From positions 328,635-369,784 of the forward strand of contig NZ_KI912091.1 in the NCBI RefSeq assembly GCF_000517025.1: a DNA stretch of 41,150 bases, in the 5' to 3' direction. The notes under the pieces were generated by a model. It did not search any database and was not told the origin of the DNA. It saw nothing but the letters and a program-made list of their open reading frames with translations. The stretch is from Halonatronum saccharophilum DSM 13868. GTDB lineage: Bacteria; Bacillota; Halanaerobiia; Halobacteroidales; Halobacteroidaceae. This document shows positions 33,718-40,852 of this stretch, piece after piece. The position numbers were made by a program, and so were the translations under genes. The first letter of the stretch is position 1. The number at the start of each line of letters is the position of its first letter.

Positions 33718-34839
33718 GTGAAGGCTAAGATAAGAGAGTATGCTAAAGAGCTTGGAATAGATGCAATAGGATTTGCAGATGGAGAGCCTCTTTTTGAAAC
33801 GAGAGAATTTTTAGCAAAGATGAAGGAAGAAGGTTTTTTATCTGAGTTTGTTAAAGATGATCTGGATCAGATCTGTAATCCAAGGATGGTTATGAAAGGG
33901 GCCAATACAGTAATAGTTTGTGCTATCTCTTATAAGATAGATGATCCTAAGGTTGAAGAGGAGAGAATGAGGGCCAACAAAGAATTAAGAGCTAGGCTAT
34001 CTAGGTTTGCTTGGGGTAAGGATTATCACCGGGTATTAGGAGAGAAGTTAGATAGGCTAATAGATTTCTTAGAAAAGGAGTTTGAGGAATTTAAAGGGGT
34101 CAAGTTTGTTGATAACGGACCAACGGTTGACCGGGCTCTAGCTAGAAAGGCAGGGATAGGCTGGCAGGGCAAGAACTGTTCAATAATTAATCAAGATTAT
34201 GGGTCTTGGATCTTCTTAGGTGGGATAATAACAAACTTAGACTTAGAGACTGATGAACCTGTCGAGAATAGGTGTGGGGAGTGCAGAAGGTGTATAGAGG
34301 CTTGCCCTACAGGAGCTTTGGTAGATGATTATACTTTAGATAGTCGTAAGTGCTTAGGCTATATTACCTTGAGTAAGGGGCATATCCCCCGCAAGTACCG
34401 CAAGAAGATGGGAAATCGCTTATGGGGGTGTGATACCTGCCAAGATGTCTGCCCCCATAATAAGAAGACCAAGGCAGGAAATCATAAGGAGTTTAAGCCA
34501 GGAGAGTTGGGAGCTTATCCAGAGTTGGCCCCATTATTAGCTATGAGTAATAAGGGGTATAAGAAAAAATTTATGCCTACTCCGATGAATTGGCGGGGAA
34601 AGAGGCCAATTCAGCGTAATGCAGCGATAATCTTAGGAAACTTAAGAAAGGAAGAAAGCCTACCTCATTTGATTGAGGCTTTAAAAGATCCTAAGCCTAT
34701 AGTTAGAGGAAGTGCTGTCTGGGCTATTGGTCAGATTGGGAGTCAGAGAGCATTGGATGCGTTGGAGAAGGCTTTGATTAAGGAGAATGATGAGAAGGTT
34801 AGAGAAGAGATAAGACAAGTATTGTCAACTAAACGATAA
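33718..34839 (+). CDS. queG: Epoxyqueuosine reductase QueG
   Basis: QueG reduces epoxyqueuosine to queuosine in tRNA wobble positions, using cobalamin and two [4Fe-4S] clusters. The 373-residue protein has the N-terminal QueG domain (WGKDYHRVLGEKLDRLIDFLE, VDNGPTVDRALARKAGIGWQGKN), cluster motifs CGECRRCIEACPTGAL and CDTCQDVCPHN, and a C-terminal PBS/HEAT-like repeat tail (PHLIEALKDPKPIVRGSAVWAIGQIG), as in longer Firmicute members. GTG 33718 follows AAGGGAG. Its last 11 codons lie inside a 25-bp perfect palindrome. It precedes the biotin operon but is separately controlled. Confidence 0.95.
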   Translation: MKAKIREYAKELGIDAIGFADGEPLFETREFLAKMKEEGFLSEFVKDDLDQICNPRMVMKGANTVIVCAISYKIDDPKVEEERMRANKELRARLSRFAWGKDYHRVLGEKLDRLIDFLEKEFEEFKGVKFVDNGPTVDRALARKAGIGWQGKNCSIINQDYGSWIFLGGIITNLDLETDEPVENRCGECRRCIEACPTGALVDDYTLDSRKCLGYITLSKGHIPRKYRKKMGNRLWGCDTCQDVCPHNKKTKAGNHKEFKPGELGAYPELAPLLAMSNKGYKKKFMPTPMNWRGKRPIQRNAAIILGNLRKEESLPHLIEALKDPKPIVRGSAVWAIGQIGSQRALDALEKALIKENDEKVREEIRQVLSTKR

Positions 34840-34865
34840 GTTAGTTGACAATACTTGTCTTATCT
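34808..34865. terminator. 25-bp perfect inverted repeat spanning the queG stop codon
   Basis: Bases 34808-34832 and 34841-34865 are exact inverted copies with an 8-base loop holding the TAA. It may end queG transcription, although no T run follows. The inner part, TTGTCAAC (34822-34829) and GTTGACAA (34844-34851) with 14 bases between, also resembles a BirA box. Confidence 0.7.
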
Positions 34866-34899
34866 AATATAATTAAAAAAGGGAAAATTTTTACCAACA

Positions 34900-34930
34900 T
34901 TGTCAACTTTGAATTTTATCAGGTTAACAA
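34900..34930 (+). promoter_or_regulatory. BirA (biotin repressor) operator
   Basis: TTGTCAAC (34900-34907) and GTTAACAA (34923-34930) are separated by 15 bases. This fits the known TTGTTAAC-N14/15-GTTAACAA palindrome bound by BirA with biotinyl-AMP. It lies 21 bases before the first gene of the bio operon, where binding would block transcription when biotin is plentiful. A good core promoter could not be read; TTGTCA may serve as -35. Confidence 0.88.
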
Positions 34931-34951
34931 AAATGAAGGGAGGATTTTTAT

Positions 34952-35626
34952 ATGGGTCTTGTTGTATTATTTCCTGGTTGGGGGACTAGTAAGAAGTTAT
35001 ATAAAAATCTAGATTTTGGAGAGCATCAAATCTTATTTGTAGATTATTTTGATTTAAATAGATTGAAAGAAGAGGTTAAAGAACTAAGTGAAGGTGAACT
35101 GATTTTCTTTGGTTGGTCTTTAGGAGCTATGTTGGCTTTAAAACACTTAAAAGATTTTGAGGTTGATAAGTTAATATTAATTTCACCGACTTTAAATTTT
35201 TTAGAGAATCAGCCTAAGGTTGTGGTAAAGAAGATGCTTAGGGACTTGCGAAGAGATAAGTTAGGTCTATTAACTAACTTTAGCAGGCTTAATTTTTATA
35301 AAAACAAGTACTTTAAAGACTATTTAGAAAAGAATCAAGGAGCTTTAGAAAGTTTAGATTTGGATTATTTAGAACAAGGTTTAAATTTTTTACTGGAAGA
35401 GGATCTAAGAAATCTAAAGGTAAATGATACTTTAAATCCACTTATAATAATAGGAGAGAAAGATAGGATAATGAAAAATTTAAGTTCAAGAAGGGTTTTA
35501 GAGAAGTTTTCTAATTATTACTTCTATGACTTAGAAGTAATAGGTCATAACCTCATCTACGAGGGTAAAAAAGAAGTGAATAGATTAATAAGGGGATATT
35601 TAGATGATAAAGAAGAGCTTGGTTAA
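34952..35626 (+). CDS. BioH/BioG-like pimeloyl-ACP methyl ester esterase
   Basis: A 224-residue alpha/beta hydrolase. The nucleophile elbow is GWSLGA (Ser56); Asp171 (IGEKDRI) and His199 (VIGHNLI) complete the triad; the start LVVLFPGWGTSKK resembles both BioH and BioG. In the bio pathway it would remove the methyl cap from pimeloyl-ACP after two elongation rounds. Position first in the operon and directly before bioC supports this. It is shorter than E. coli BioH and closer to BioG in length, so which clade it belongs to is unclear. ATG follows AAGGGAGGA. It overlaps bioC by 23 bases. Confidence 0.82.
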   Translation: MGLVVLFPGWGTSKKLYKNLDFGEHQILFVDYFDLNRLKEEVKELSEGELIFFGWSLGAMLALKHLKDFEVDKLILISPTLNFLENQPKVVVKKMLRDLRRDKLGLLTNFSRLNFYKNKYFKDYLEKNQGALESLDLDYLEQGLNFLLEEDLRNLKVNDTLNPLIIIGEKDRIMKNLSSRRVLEKFSNYYFYDLEVIGHNLIYEGKKEVNRLIRGYLDDKEELG

Positions 35627-36374
35627 GAGTAATTTTTCAAAAGCTGCAAATAGTTATGATGATTATGCGGTAGTGCAGAGGTATATGGGCCAACATTTAA
35701 AGGATTATCTAGACAAAAATGAAGCAAATAAGGTATTAGAAATAGGTGCTGGGACAGGTCTTTTTACTCAGATGCTATTAGATCAGTTCCCAAAAAGTGA
35801 TTATCTATTGGTAGATATCTCTTCTAAGATGATTAGCAGATGTAAAGAGAAGTTTAAAGATTATTCTAACATTAGTTATTTAGTAGAAGATGGGGAAACT
35901 TTAGAGTTGGATTGTAGCTTTGATTTGATAGCATCTAATGCTAGCTTCCAATGGTTTGAAGATTTAAAGGGGGCTATTAAAAATCTTAAAAAGCACCTAA
36001 ATAGAGGTGGGAAGATATACTTTTCAACCTTTGGAGATAGAACTTTTTATGAATTAAGAAATTCTTTAGTTTCAATCTATGGTGAAGATAACTATTCTCA
36101 GAGCTTTTTTAGTAAAGAGGAGTTAGAAGAGCTTTTAAAGGATGAATTCGAAAGGGTTTACATAGAAGAGAAGGAGTATAAAGAAAGATTTTCTAGGGTA
36201 AGAGACTTTTTAAGGGCCACTAAAAAGATTGGGGCCAATAGTGCCACAAAGGGGAAGCCTATTATGACAAAAGGTCTCCTAAAGAGATTAGAGCAAGAGT
36301 ACGAAAGTAGGTATAAAAAGGATGGGGATATTATTGTAACCCACCATCTGTTATTTGTAAGGTTAGAAGATTAA
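35604..36374 (+). CDS. bioC: Malonyl-ACP O-methyltransferase BioC
   Basis: BioC methylates malonyl-ACP with SAM so that fatty-acid synthesis can build the pimeloyl chain. The 256-residue class I methyltransferase has the BioC-type start VKSNFSKAANSYDDYAVVQ, the SAM-binding VLEIGAGTGLFTQ (about 43-55), YLLVDISSKMI and SNASFQWFEDL with BioC's characteristic FQW. ATG 35604 has AAGGGG 8 bases upstream; TTG 35619 is a weaker alternative. The 23-base overlap with the esterase gene implies coupled translation. Confidence 0.93.
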   Translation: MIKKSLVKSNFSKAANSYDDYAVVQRYMGQHLKDYLDKNEANKVLEIGAGTGLFTQMLLDQFPKSDYLLVDISSKMISRCKEKFKDYSNISYLVEDGETLELDCSFDLIASNASFQWFEDLKGAIKNLKKHLNRGGKIYFSTFGDRTFYELRNSLVSIYGEDNYSQSFFSKEELEELLKDEFERVYIEEKEYKERFSRVRDFLRATKKIGANSATKGKPIMTKGLLKRLEQEYESRYKKDGDIIVTHHLLFVRLED

Positions 36375-36395
36375 ATTTAGAAAGGATGAGAAAAT

Positions 36396-37361
36396 ATGAT
36401 AAGTAAGTTAAAGCATAAGGTATTAGCTGGGGGAGAGATTACTAAAGAAGAAGCTTTGGAGTTGGTTAATTTAGCAGAGGTTAAAACACTAGAGCTTTTA
36501 GGAGCAGCAAACGAAATTAAAGAGAAGTATAAGGGGAAGAAGGTTGATTTATGTTCAATTGTTAGTGCAAAGGCAGGTAGTTGTTCTGAGGATTGTACCT
36601 TCTGTTCTCAATCGGCTCATTATAATACAGGAGTACAAAGTTATCCTTTGATGGCTAAAGAGGACATTTTGGCTAGAGCCAAAGAGATGGAGGGGAGTGG
36701 GGCTAAGCACTTTGGAATCGTAACTAGCGGTAGGGGTGTAATAGATGATCAGGAGTTTGAACAACTAGTAGAGGCTTTTAGGACTATAAAGGAGGATACA
36801 AGCTTAGAAGTCTGTGCTTCTTTGGGAACCTTAGATGAAGATAGGGCTAAGAAGTTATCGGGGGTAGGGTTGAAGAGGTATAATCACAACTTAGAAACTT
36901 CTGAAAGTCATTTTGCCAATATCTGTACGACCCACCAGTATGAAGATAGGGTGAAGACTGTAAGAGCCTTAAAAGCAAGAGGAGTAGAGGTCTGTAGTGG
37001 TGGGATTATAGGTTTGGGTGAATCCTTTGAGGATAGGGTAGATTTAGCCTTTACTTTAAAAGAGCTAGATGTTGACTCTATACCTTTAAATATCTTAAAT
37101 CCAGTAGAGGGAACTCCAGTAGAAGATAATAGGAAGGTTCCACCAATGGAAGCTTTAAAGACAGCAGCAATCTTTAGGTTTATCAATCCTAAAAAGACTA
37201 TTAAGTTATGTGGAGGGCGAGAGAAGAATTTGCGTGATTTACAGTCTTTAGCTTTATTATCTGGGATTAATGGTTTACTAATAGGAAATTATTTGACTAC
37301 TCAGGGAAGAGATGTTAAAGAGGATTTACAGATGATTAAGGATTTAGGTTTAGAGTTTTAG
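36396..37361 (+). CDS. bioB: Biotin synthase
   Basis: A radical SAM enzyme that inserts sulfur into dethiobiotin. The 321-residue protein has the cluster motif CSEDCTFC (Cys63, 67, 70), YNHNLETSE with [2Fe-2S] ligand region, CSGGIIGLGES, and NILNPVEGTP, all standard. Sulfur comes from its auxiliary cluster, which needs a cysteine desulfurase system. The ATG follows GAAAGGATGAG. Next gene begins ten bases later. Confidence 0.97.
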   Translation: MISKLKHKVLAGGEITKEEALELVNLAEVKTLELLGAANEIKEKYKGKKVDLCSIVSAKAGSCSEDCTFCSQSAHYNTGVQSYPLMAKEDILARAKEMEGSGAKHFGIVTSGRGVIDDQEFEQLVEAFRTIKEDTSLEVCASLGTLDEDRAKKLSGVGLKRYNHNLETSESHFANICTTHQYEDRVKTVRALKARGVEVCSGGIIGLGESFEDRVDLAFTLKELDVDSIPLNILNPVEGTPVEDNRKVPPMEALKTAAIFRFINPKKTIKLCGGREKNLRDLQSLALLSGINGLLIGNYLTTQGRDVKEDLQMIKDLGLEF

Positions 37362-37371
37362 GAGGGTTAAT

Positions 37372-38532
37372 GTGAGCAGATGGAAAAGTGAACTAGACTC
37401 ATTAAAGAAGGAGGGGCTATATAGGAGATTGAGAGTTTTAGAAGGCTCTCAATCTCCTAGAACTATTGTTGATGGCAGAGAAGTTATAATGTTAGCCTCA
37501 AATAATTATCTAGGTCTAAGCACAAATAAACAGGTAAAAGAAGAGGTTATAGAGATAGTAAGAAGGTATGGAATTGGTTCAGGTGGCTCAAGACTAACTA
37601 CTGGTAATTATGATTTACATAGAGAGTTGGAAAAAAGGTTGGCGCAATTTAAAGAAACTGAGGATGCTCTGGTCTTTAATACCGGTTATATGGCCAACAT
37701 AGGTGTCTTGACTACTCTGGTAGGAAAAGGAGATATCATCATCTGTGATAAGTTAAATCATGCCAGTATTATTGATGGTTGCCGGTTAAGTAAGGCAAAG
37801 TTAAGAGTTTATAGGCATAATAATATGGAGCAATTGGAGAGAAAATTGCAAGGTGCTGGTAAGTATAGAAGAAGGCTGATTGTAACTGATGGGGTCTTTA
37901 GTATGGATGGAGATTTGGCCCCCTTAGATCAGATAGTCAATTTAGCTAGAAAGTATGATGCTATGGTGATGGTTGATGATGCTCATGGGACGGGAGTTTT
38001 AGGTAAAAATGCTGGAGGAAGTGTTGAATATTTTGGTTTAGAGGGCCAAGTGGATATTCAACTGGGTACTTTAAGTAAAGCGTTGGGATCAGAAGGTGGC
38101 TTTGTAGCAGGAAGTAGGGAATTGATTGATTTATTAAGAAATAAGTCACGGTCTTTTGTATACTCTACAGCTTTATCCCCTTCTACAATAGGTGGGTCTC
38201 TAGCTTCGCTAAGGTATTTAACAGAGCACCCAGAGATTATTGAAAAATTATGGAATAATATAAAGTTTTTAAAGTCTGGATTAGAGGATTTGGGTTATGA
38301 TCTATTACCTAGTAATAGTGCAATTATCCCGATTATAATCGGTGATGCTAAGAGGGCTACAAGTTTAAGTAAGGCTTTATTAGAAGAAGGGGTGTTGGCT
38401 CCAGCCATTAGACCACCAACTGTAGCAAAGGGTAGTAGCAGGCTTAGAGTTACAGTTATGGCTAACCATAGTAGATCTGATTTAGAAGAAGCATTGAGAG
38501 CTTTTGCGAAGGTGAAGAGTGAAATATTATAG
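37372..38532 (+). CDS. bioF: 8-amino-7-oxononanoate synthase (BioF/KBL family)
   Basis: A 386-residue PLP alpha-oxoamine synthase that condenses pimeloyl-ACP with alanine. Seen are ASNNYLGL, YGIGSGGSRLTTGN, VDDAHGTGVLG and the PLP lysine in QLGTLSKALGSEGG. The same family includes glycine C-acetyltransferase (KBL), which cannot be excluded on motifs alone; the bio operon context decides. GTG 37372 follows GGAGGG. The stop codon abuts hairpin repeat copy D. No bioA or bioD follows, so the last two carbon-nitrogen steps must be encoded elsewhere. Confidence 0.92.
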   Translation: MSRWKSELDSLKKEGLYRRLRVLEGSQSPRTIVDGREVIMLASNNYLGLSTNKQVKEEVIEIVRRYGIGSGGSRLTTGNYDLHRELEKRLAQFKETEDALVFNTGYMANIGVLTTLVGKGDIIICDKLNHASIIDGCRLSKAKLRVYRHNNMEQLERKLQGAGKYRRRLIVTDGVFSMDGDLAPLDQIVNLARKYDAMVMVDDAHGTGVLGKNAGGSVEYFGLEGQVDIQLGTLSKALGSEGGFVAGSRELIDLLRNKSRSFVYSTALSPSTIGGSLASLRYLTEHPEIIEKLWNNIKFLKSGLEDLGYDLLPSNSAIIPIIIGDAKRATSLSKALLEEGVLAPAIRPPTVAKGSSRLRVTVMANHSRSDLEEALRAFAKVKSEIL

Positions 38533-38724
38533 TAATAAAGCGGAGCTTTATTACTGGTGAAGAGTAATCAGTAATGAGTAATGGGTAAAACCTTAAAAAA
38601 ACAGAAACCCCTTTGTTACCTAAGACTTATAAGAGGTTTTGAGATTTTGACTTTACTAATTACTCTTCACTCATTACCCATTACTAGTGGCACGAAAGTG
38701 ACACTTTATTACTAATATGCTTCA
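38531..38724 (+). repeat. Long-hairpin intergenic repeat, copy D (194 bp)
   Basis: Same length, orientation and near-identical sequence to copy A: AGTAATAAAGC/GCTTTATTACT left palindrome, TGAGTAAT/TGGGTAA arm, central CCTTAAAAAAACAG and CTAAG spacer, complementary arm, AGTGGCAC/AGTGACACT hairpin and TTACTAATATGCTTCA end. It begins inside the bioF stop codon. Confidence 0.87.
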
Positions 38725-38756
38725 CTCTATAATCCCTCATATTAAAAAAACGGATA

Positions 38757-38803
38757 TTTTCCACTTGCTTGGTAAAACTAAAAAATAAAAAAGCGGTGGA
38801 AAA
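38757..38803 (+). promoter_or_regulatory. Hairpin over the ribosome site of the 76-residue membrane protein gene
   Basis: TTTTCCAC (38757-38764) pairs with GTGGAAAA (38796-38803), extended by GCTT/AAGC, with a 22-base loop. The right arm contains the only Shine-Dalgarno-like GGTGG and ends three bases before the ATG, so the stem would hide the site. Function is inferred. Confidence 0.4.
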
Positions 38804-38806
38804 TAA

Positions 38807-39037
38807 ATGTTATATATTATGACAATATTCTTTATTATAATAGCTTATCTTCAGATAAAGAGGTTAGTACAAGCAAAGCTTAAAAGAGAGTTAATAGTCT
38901 ATATAGTTATAATGGCTATAGCCGTCTTTTATAGTTGGGGAATATTATTAAATTGGAATTTGTTTAGACCGGGTAGTATAATATCAAGGATATACCAACC
39001 TATTTCAAATTATATATTTATTCAAACAGAAAAGTAA
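38807..39037 (+). CDS. Small two-span membrane protein
   Basis: A 76-residue protein with hydrophobic spans at about 1-17 and 28-49 flanking a basic loop (KRLVQAKLKREL), and a C-terminal tail with RPGSIISRIYQPISNYIF. The two spans, the RELI start of span 2 and the Pro-rich tail recall small proteins found beside spore germinant receptor genes in clostridia, but no germinant receptor genes are present here, so that link is tentative. The ribosome site is weak (GGTGG) and possibly hidden in a hairpin. It converges on the flavoprotein gene with a gap of only seven bases. Confidence 0.55.
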   Translation: MLYIMTIFFIIIAYLQIKRLVQAKLKRELIVYIVIMAIAVFYSWGILLNWNLFRPGSIISRIYQPISNYIFIQTEK

Positions 39038-39044
39038 ATTAGAT

Positions 39045-40124
39045 TTAGGGGTTCTTTACTTTATTTAAAAAGTTGTATATTTTTGCAATAGAAGCGCCAT
39101 ATTTCACTTTGAAAAGAGGGTTATTATAGATTAATTTTTTAAGTGTAGGTTTTTTTAATAAGTTGATTAGTCTATCTAAATCTTGATTAGTAAAGGTGTT
39201 CAATAACATTCTAAGTTCATAAAATTTTTTCATATCTTGAACAAAGGGGTTGATTAGTTTATCATAATCAATCCCTTTGACAATAGAATCTGCTGCTAAG
39301 ATTCCACTTTCTATTGATTTAATCTGACCAAGACCTACTAAACTGCCAACAAATCCCCCTGCATTTCCTATTAAATAAATGTTATCTTTTTGGTGTCTAG
39401 ATAAGAAACCACAATTAAAACTTGAGTCTCTTGTTTCAATTATCTTATAATCTAATTTTTCGCTGGAAAGAAATTTCTCCCAATAGTAATCTATTTCACG
39501 AGCAGTAATGTTGTCAATCACAAGATTTAAATTAGCTTCTTTTGAACTGATTGGTATGAGGTAGGCAGAGCAATTTTTGGCATAGTCTTTATTCAACCAC
39601 ATTGAGACAGACTGGGTATCAAAGTGTCCAATAACAGTAGCAGATCTAAAGTGAGTATTAAAGATATCTTCCCATAGGTCTAGCTTTTTTGGAATTACAC
39701 TATTTCCAGTAGCTACTAATATATGATCAAATTCTTCTTTTAAATCATCTATATCTACTAAGCTATCAAATTCAACTGAAAGAGATAGTTTAGAAGAGAG
39801 TTGATTGTTAATAGAAGTTCCTTCTCTCATTCTATTTGTAATATATCCTAAATTTCCCTCTATAGTAACTTGTTCTGTTGGCCCGTACATAGCAATTCTT
39901 TTTATAGAAGAGGAAGGGGATAACTTTAGATTATACTTTTTTTTAAGGTGCTTAAAAGGGTCTGATTTAAAATGATTAAATATATGAAGAATGGCTGAGG
40001 TAAATAATACAGGATCTCCTATATGACCATTCTTTTCGAAAACAACAGGAGTAATTCCATACCTTTCAAATGCCAAAGCAGATGCTAAACCAGATATACC
40101 ACCACCAATAATTGCAACTTTCAT
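39045..40124 (-). CDS. FAD-dependent oxidoreductase, geranylgeranyl-reductase-like
   Basis: This 359-residue flavoprotein starts with a Rossmann GxGxxG motif (AIIGGGISGLASALAFERYG, residues 4-23) and acidic VFEKNGHIG. Near residue 255 it has YLIGNAGGFVGSLVGLGQIKSIESG, the second FAD-contact block of the geranylgeranyl reductase and UbiH-like group. The substrate is unknown; saturation of isoprenoid or lipid chains is typical for the group. It has a soluble look with no spans. The ATG follows AAAGGAAGG. No prenyl-lipid genes are adjacent. Confidence 0.78.
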   Translation of the reverse strand: MKVAIIGGGISGLASALAFERYGITPVVFEKNGHIGDPVLFTSAILHIFNHFKSDPFKHLKKKYNLKLSPSSSIKRIAMYGPTEQVTIEGNLGYITNRMREGTSINNQLSSKLSLSVEFDSLVDIDDLKEEFDHILVATGNSVIPKKLDLWEDIFNTHFRSATVIGHFDTQSVSMWLNKDYAKNCSAYLIPISSKEANLNLVIDNITAREIDYYWEKFLSSEKLDYKIIETRDSSFNCGFLSRHQKDNIYLIGNAGGFVGSLVGLGQIKSIESGILAADSIVKGIDYDKLINPFVQDMKKFYELRMLLNTFTNQDLDRLINLLKKPTLKKLIYNNPLFKVKYGASIAKIYNFLNKVKNP

Positions 40125-40232
40125 ATAAGATACCTTCCTTTCGACGTCTGTATATAAGAATAATATTTACTTATAAGCGGGAAAATATTTATTAAGATTA
40201 AATTATATCAAAGAGAGTAGGAGGAAATAGAT

Positions 40233-40442
40233 GTGCAAAAACTTTCAGCTGAATATATTCTAGTGATTTACTTTAAGAAGGCATTAGAAAAGGAAGAATT
40301 GCTTATAGAGAAATATGATGAGTATTATCCAGATATTCAAAATGATGAATTGAAAGATATTATAAAGGAATTTAAAAAAACATCTCAAGAACATATAAGT
40401 TTTATAAAGGATAAGATTATAAAATTAGGGCTTGAATCTTAA
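40233..40442 (+). CDS. Small helical protein, possibly ferritin-like fold
   Basis: A 69-residue, highly charged protein predicted to be two long helices (ALEKEELLIEKYDEYYPDI and KDIIKEFKKTSQEHISFIKDKI). The spacing of Glu, Tyr and His (EFKKTSQEHISF) is reminiscent of half of a four-helix bundle as in CotF- or rubrerythrin-like proteins, but metal ligands are incomplete. GTG 40233 is chosen because GGAGGAAA precedes it; the overlapping ATG 40231 is in another frame and stops at once. It pairs with the next small helical gene. Confidence 0.6.
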   Translation: MQKLSAEYILVIYFKKALEKEELLIEKYDEYYPDIQNDELKDIIKEFKKTSQEHISFIKDKIIKLGLES

Positions 40443-40463
40443 TTGAAAGGGGAAAGAATTTAA

Positions 40464-40691
40464 ATGAAAGATGTAGATATCTTAAAGGACATACTCGAAT
40501 ATCGGATTTCAAATCAAAAATTTTACAATCAAAATCTTATTGAGATTAGGAATCCAGAGGTAAGGGCAATTACCACCCAGATGAGGGATGATGAGATGCG
40601 AGCTATTGTAGAGCTACAGCATAAGATAAAGAGGCTAGAAGCACCTTCTGGTATTATTTCAAAGGTCTTCCCTAAAAATTCTACATTTTAG
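40464..40691 (+). CDS. Small helical protein, partner of the preceding gene
   Basis: A 75-residue protein with two helices (ILKDILEYRISNQKFYNQNLIEI and VRAITTQMRDDEMRAIVELQHKIKRL) and a short tail. The DDEMRAIVELQHKI segment resembles the second helix pair of ferritin-like or CotF-type spore coat proteins. ATG 40464 follows AAAGGGGAAAG. With the preceding gene 21 bases upstream it could form a two-subunit four-helix bundle; that is a guess from length and pattern only. Confidence 0.6.
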   Translation: MKDVDILKDILEYRISNQKFYNQNLIEIRNPEVRAITTQMRDDEMRAIVELQHKIKRLEAPSGIISKVFPKNSTF

Positions 40692-40729
40692 TAATTAAGT
40701 GTAGTCTTTATAATATTATTTAGGGGGCA

Positions 40730-40751
40730 GACACATAGGTCTGCTCCTACA
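40730..40751. repeat. GGCAGAC/GTCTGC hairpin element
   Basis: TAGGGGGCAGAC and GTCTGCTCCTA form a stem around ACATAG. The same sequence type (GGGGCAGACCTATGTGTCTGCCCC) recurs between genes in many bacterial genomes. No T run follows, so it is called a repeat rather than a terminator. Confidence 0.6.
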
Positions 40752-40852
40752 TTTAATCCATCAAAAGTTAACCTATGTTACTATAGTTTTCAACTTCAAG
40801 CATAAATAATATCGTTAAATCTAATTACTATATGAGGGGGTGCTTTATTTAT

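Larger units (their letters stand above)
4797..39884. repeat. Dispersed octamer GTTGGCCC (22 copies by eye)
   Basis: On the + strand: 4797, 6033, 6385, 10264, 10386, 16251, 17103, 21462, 21892, 22321, 26800, 28930, 30433, 31966, 34524 and 39877. As GGGCCAAC on the + strand (octamer on the -): 5540, 14174, 24065, 28236, 33971 and 35687. The sites lie in different codon frames, in genes of both strands (31966 and 39877 are in leftward genes) and once in non-coding RNA (26800). The shorter TTGGCC/GGCCAA core is also frequent. The range given is only the outer limits. Confidence 0.8.

Noticed and set aside
37372-38532. Glycine C-acetyltransferase (kbl)
   Set aside because: Sequence motifs are shared with BioF, but no threonine dehydrogenase is near and the gene closes a BirA-controlled biotin operon.
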